Source: a bacterium (GTDB lineage: Bacteria; Actinomycetota; Humimicrobiia; Humimicrobiales; Humimicrobiaceae). From it: 7,895 nucleotides of DNA. The stretch lies in the NCBI GenBank assembly GCA_030611285.1, contig JAUWQC010000041.1:1-7895 (forward strand). The letters are read 5' to 3'. Both the position numbers and the translations under genes were made by a program. The notes below the pieces were generated by a model, which made no database searches, had not been told where the DNA came from, and saw nothing but the letters and a program-made list of their open reading frames with translations. Positions 6,213 to 7,895 of this stretch are shown in pieces; the first letter of the stretch is position 1, and each line of letters starts with the position of its first letter.

Positions 6213-7166
6213 TCATTTCTTATAATATTCAAATATCTTCTTATCTTTAAAATCAGGTATGAATAAATCCTCTTTACTGTTCAGCGATATATGATCCTGT
6301 GTCCAGCCGTAACTAAAACCTCTCTTTTCGGCATATTTTACTACTTCCAGATATTCTTTTGCTGTAATCATTCTATTTAATTCAGGGTACCCGGATGCCT
6401 TATAAGTTGGATGATACTGGGCCATGATGCTCAAGTAAACATCGGTGGATAGTTCATTTTTAATAAAGTCCAGAGTCTTTTTGATTCCTCCGGTATTTTC
6501 AGGTAAAACCAGCAGTCTTATCATCAACCCCTTTAAGGCTACTCCTTCCGGGTCAACTTTAAGTCCTCCCACCTGTCTGTACATTTCTTTAACTGATTGA
6601 CGGTTATACCGGACGTATTCTTCAACCATTGAATATTTTCTGGCCATGTCGTCATTGCTGTACCTCATATCCGGCATATAGATATCAATAATCCCTTCCA
6701 GCATTTTTATAATCCTGGGGTTATCATATCCGCCGGTATTAAACACTGTTGGGACTGAAAGCCCTTTATTTCTGGCAATGGAGAGAGCTTTTACTATTTG
6801 CGGAATCCATATAGTAGGAGAGACAAAATTGATATTGTGACAACCTAAATTCTGTAAATTAATCATACTATCTGCGAGTTCCGATATACTGCATTTTGTT
6901 CCTTCAAATTCCTGGCTTATCTGATAGTTCTGACAGTAGACACATTTCATATTACAGTAAGTAAAAAATATGGTTCCCGAACCCCTGTTTCCTGAAATTG
7001 GAGGCTCTTCTCCATGATGGGGCACAGCTGACGATATTACAGGATTGTAGCCGGCATAACAGAAACCTTTCTCTTCTGATTTTCTGTTAACCTTGCATTT
7101 GTGGGGGCATATTACACATTTATTTAAAATTATATCCAGTGATTTTAAAGATTCAAAAAATTTCAT
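6213..7166 (-). CDS. pflX: PflX-type radical SAM protein (PFL-activating enzyme homologue)
   Basis: Uncharacterised radical SAM family (COG1313) related to pyruvate formate-lyase activases; the true substrate is unknown. The sequence shows the family order. An N-terminal cysteine cluster CVICPHKC with C17, C20, C24 and C36 in GFCYAGY probably binds an extra Fe-S centre or metal. Next is HHGEEPPISG (50-59) and GSGTIFF, followed by the radical SAM motif C71-x3-C75-x2-C78 (CNMKCVYCQNYQIS). A TIM-barrel body follows with NFVSPT, TGGYDN, DIYMPDMRYS and MAQYHP. The length of 317 is normal. It stands alone, with no glycyl radical enzyme or AmmeMemoRadiSam partner in the window. ATG 7166 gives the usual start about 16 residues before the first cysteine; no Shine-Dalgarno. 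Its 3' end faces polX2 at 4 bases. Confidence 0.9.
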   Translation of the reverse strand: MKFFESLKSLDIILNKCVICPHKCKVNRKSEEKGFCYAGYNPVISSAVPHHGEEPPISGNRGSGTIFFTYCNMKCVYCQNYQISQEFEGTKCSISELADSMINLQNLGCHNINFVSPTIWIPQIVKALSIARNKGLSVPTVFNTGGYDNPRIIKMLEGIIDIYMPDMRYSNDDMARKYSMVEEYVRYNRQSVKEMYRQVGGLKVDPEGVALKGLMIRLLVLPENTGGIKKTLDFIKNELSTDVYLSIMAQYHPTYKASGYPELNRMITAKEYLEVVKYAEKRGFSYGWTQDHISLNSKEDLFIPDFKDKKIFEYYKK

Positions 7167-7221
7167 GTTAAATAAGGTACTATTTGGATTAAAATAATAA
7201 AGTTAAGATATAATAATTTTA

Positions 7222-7323
7222 CTACTTTGTGAATGGTTTTTTTCTTTCAGCTACTTTTAAATTGTTTTTAATTACAAGGCTATCTACGTAGTTGAGGGTT
7301 TTATTAATAATATGGGGATATTT
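7222..7323 (-). pseudogene. Out-of-frame C-terminal continuation of the Xre regulator
   Basis: Reading one base back at the A6 run joins residue K79 to 33 more residues (KYPHIINKTLNYVDSLVIK, then NNLKVAERKKPFTK) and a TAG at 7222-7224. This gives a 112-residue protein with an amphipathic, basic tail. The slip site reads CTA-AAA-AAT in frame zero, which has the A-AAA-AAT form of a -1 slippery heptamer. A sequencing indel or real decay in a homopolymer is at least as likely as programmed frameshifting. Confidence 0.6.
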
Positions 7324-7559
7324 TTTAGGATTTTTTCAATCTTATAAATTCTGTATTCCAGGAAATATTCAGGAGGTATATCCAATCCATCAGAAATTAT
7401 CTCTATAGTTGTGATTGGAGGATGACCCTCTCTTTTTTTTAGTTTACTAAAATAACTATAGTTTAAATTTGTTTTGTTTGCCAGACTTCTGAGCTTTATC
7501 CTCTTTTTATCTATTATTTCTTTTAAAGCCGTACCAAAGTTTTTACTGGAATACATCAT
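7284..7559 (-). CDS. Xre-family HTH regulator, frameshifted near the C-terminus
   Basis: Small DNA-binding protein with one Xre/Cro-type helix-turn-helix over residues 7-65: FGTALKEIIDKKRIKLRSLA, then NLNYSYFSKLKKREGHPPI and the trailing helix GLDIPPEYFLEYR. The 'SYFSKL' recognition helix and 'PPEYFLEYR' exit are typical of a group of one-domain regulators. After K79 the frame gives NIPILLIKPSTT, which looks unlike protein, while the -1 frame continues with a charged helical tail to 7222 (separate entry). The shift lies at a run of six A (minus strand; T run 7321-7326). Tandem ATG codons at 7559 and 7556; no Shine-Dalgarno. Upstream is an inverted repeat that could be its own operator. No target gene is obvious. 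Confidence 0.75.
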   Translation of the reverse strand: MMYSSKNFGTALKEIIDKKRIKLRSLANKTNLNYSYFSKLKKREGHPPITTIEIISDGLDIPPEYFLEYRIYKIEKILKNIPILLIKPSTT

Positions 7560-7565
7560 ATAAAG

Positions 7566-7603
7566 TTAAATTAATTTAAGTCATTTATCACTTTAAATTA
7601 ATT
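7566..7603. promoter_or_regulatory. Inverted/direct repeat upstream of the Xre regulator
   Basis: AATTAATTTAA (7569-7579) and TTAAATTAATT (7593-7603) are a perfect 11-bp inverted repeat around a 13-base loop. The left copy is itself part of the 14-bp palindrome TTAAATTAATTTAA (7566-7579). TTAAATTAATT occurs twice in direct orientation, 27 bases apart. The site begins 7 bases before the regulator's start, a usual position for autorepression by Xre proteins. It consists only of A and T except in the loop, so chance is possible. Confidence 0.4.
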
Positions 7604-7760
7604 CTATAATATTAAGGTAAGTTCTATAAGTTTTTTAGCTGATAATAAGTTGACAATTATATCAACACTTTTAAAAAGGGAAGCTATTTTATATAATAAA
7701 TGGGTAACAGAAGTAAATAATCCGGTTAGTGAAATATTAAAATATTTATTATATAATTAA
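7602..7760 (+). other. Open frame without a clear start, possible gene relic
   Basis: A plus-strand frame of 52 codons between stops at 7599 and 7758. It encodes protein-like text such as ISFLADNKLTIISTLLKR and NKWVTEVNNPVSEILKYLLY. It has no ATG and only a weak TTG at 7650 without a good ribosome site. The composition suggests a helical fragment, perhaps a decayed small gene together with the next frame. I do not recognise a family. Confidence 0.2.
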
Positions 7761-7808
7761 TATAATTAGCGAAAGAGATTTTTTATAACAATCTTAAAAA
7801 ATCAGGCA

Positions 7809-7895
7809 ATGAAAGCAGATAAAGATATTAGAATATTACTGAATGTAGATTCTGAAAATGACGCTCTTTTATTTCTAAATAAAATAAAGCGTAAA
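7809..7895 (+). CDS. Possible 5' end of an unidentified gene, runs off the window
   Basis: ATG 7809 opens a frame that stays open to the window edge, with product start MKADKDIRILLNVDSENDAL and then LFLNKIKRK. The frame is open from 7770. CAGG lies only two bases before the ATG, too close for a good ribosome site. It may be a real start or the continuation of the relic at 7602-7760 after a frameshift. No family recognised. Confidence 0.3.
   Translation, partial: MKADKDIRILLNVDSENDALLFLNKIKRK

Noticed and set aside
1..7895. CRISPR arrays, tRNA/rRNA genes, insertion sequences
   Set aside because: No regularly spaced repeats, no tRNA cloverleaf or rRNA segments and no transposase-like frame were seen on either strand.

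Overview
The window looks like chromosome of an AT-rich, probably anaerobic bacterium using the standard code: TGA, TAA and TAG all end genes. Nothing in it fixes the phylum. Two bacterial-type family X DNA polymerases with PHP domains and a PflX-type radical SAM enzyme support a bacterial, oxygen-sensitive lifestyle. The last point is inference.

Layout from left to right. Positions 2-199 (+) hold an open frame whose first ~43 codons read like the interior of a molybdopterin oxidoreductase. It runs into the 3' end of a first PolX gene (98-1690, -). Both reading frames lose their sense at the same place, about 116-134, so this is a rearrangement breakpoint or an assembly chimera. A 480-base gene-poor spacer follows (1691-2171), with two 14-bp palindromes and two weak open frames. 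Next is a very AT-rich toxin-antitoxin operon (2172-3548, +): an MqsR-family toxin followed by a three-part antitoxin (MqsA-type zinc finger, helix-turn-helix, Panacea/SocA-like domain), closed by a clear intrinsic terminator. Then come a protein-L-isoaspartate methyltransferase (pcm, 3650-4315, -) and, divergent from it, a second PolX (4391-6208, +). A PflX radical SAM protein (6213-7166, -) converges on the second polX with only 4 bases between them. Last is a small Xre-type regulator (7284-7559, -) whose natural C-terminus continues in another frame down to 7222. The final ~300 bases hold two possible coding remnants.

How the genes relate. The two PolX paralogues have eroded in opposite halves. 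The first keeps all three polymerase aspartates but lacks the last PHP metal-ligand motif. The second keeps a complete PHP site but has Glu for the third polymerase aspartate and changed residues around it. If the truncation of the first is real, this is a split of polymerase and nuclease work between two proteins. The toxin-antitoxin operon looks acquired: it is far more AT-rich than the flanking genes and is the only unit here with good Shine-Dalgarno sequences. The five other complete genes start without one.
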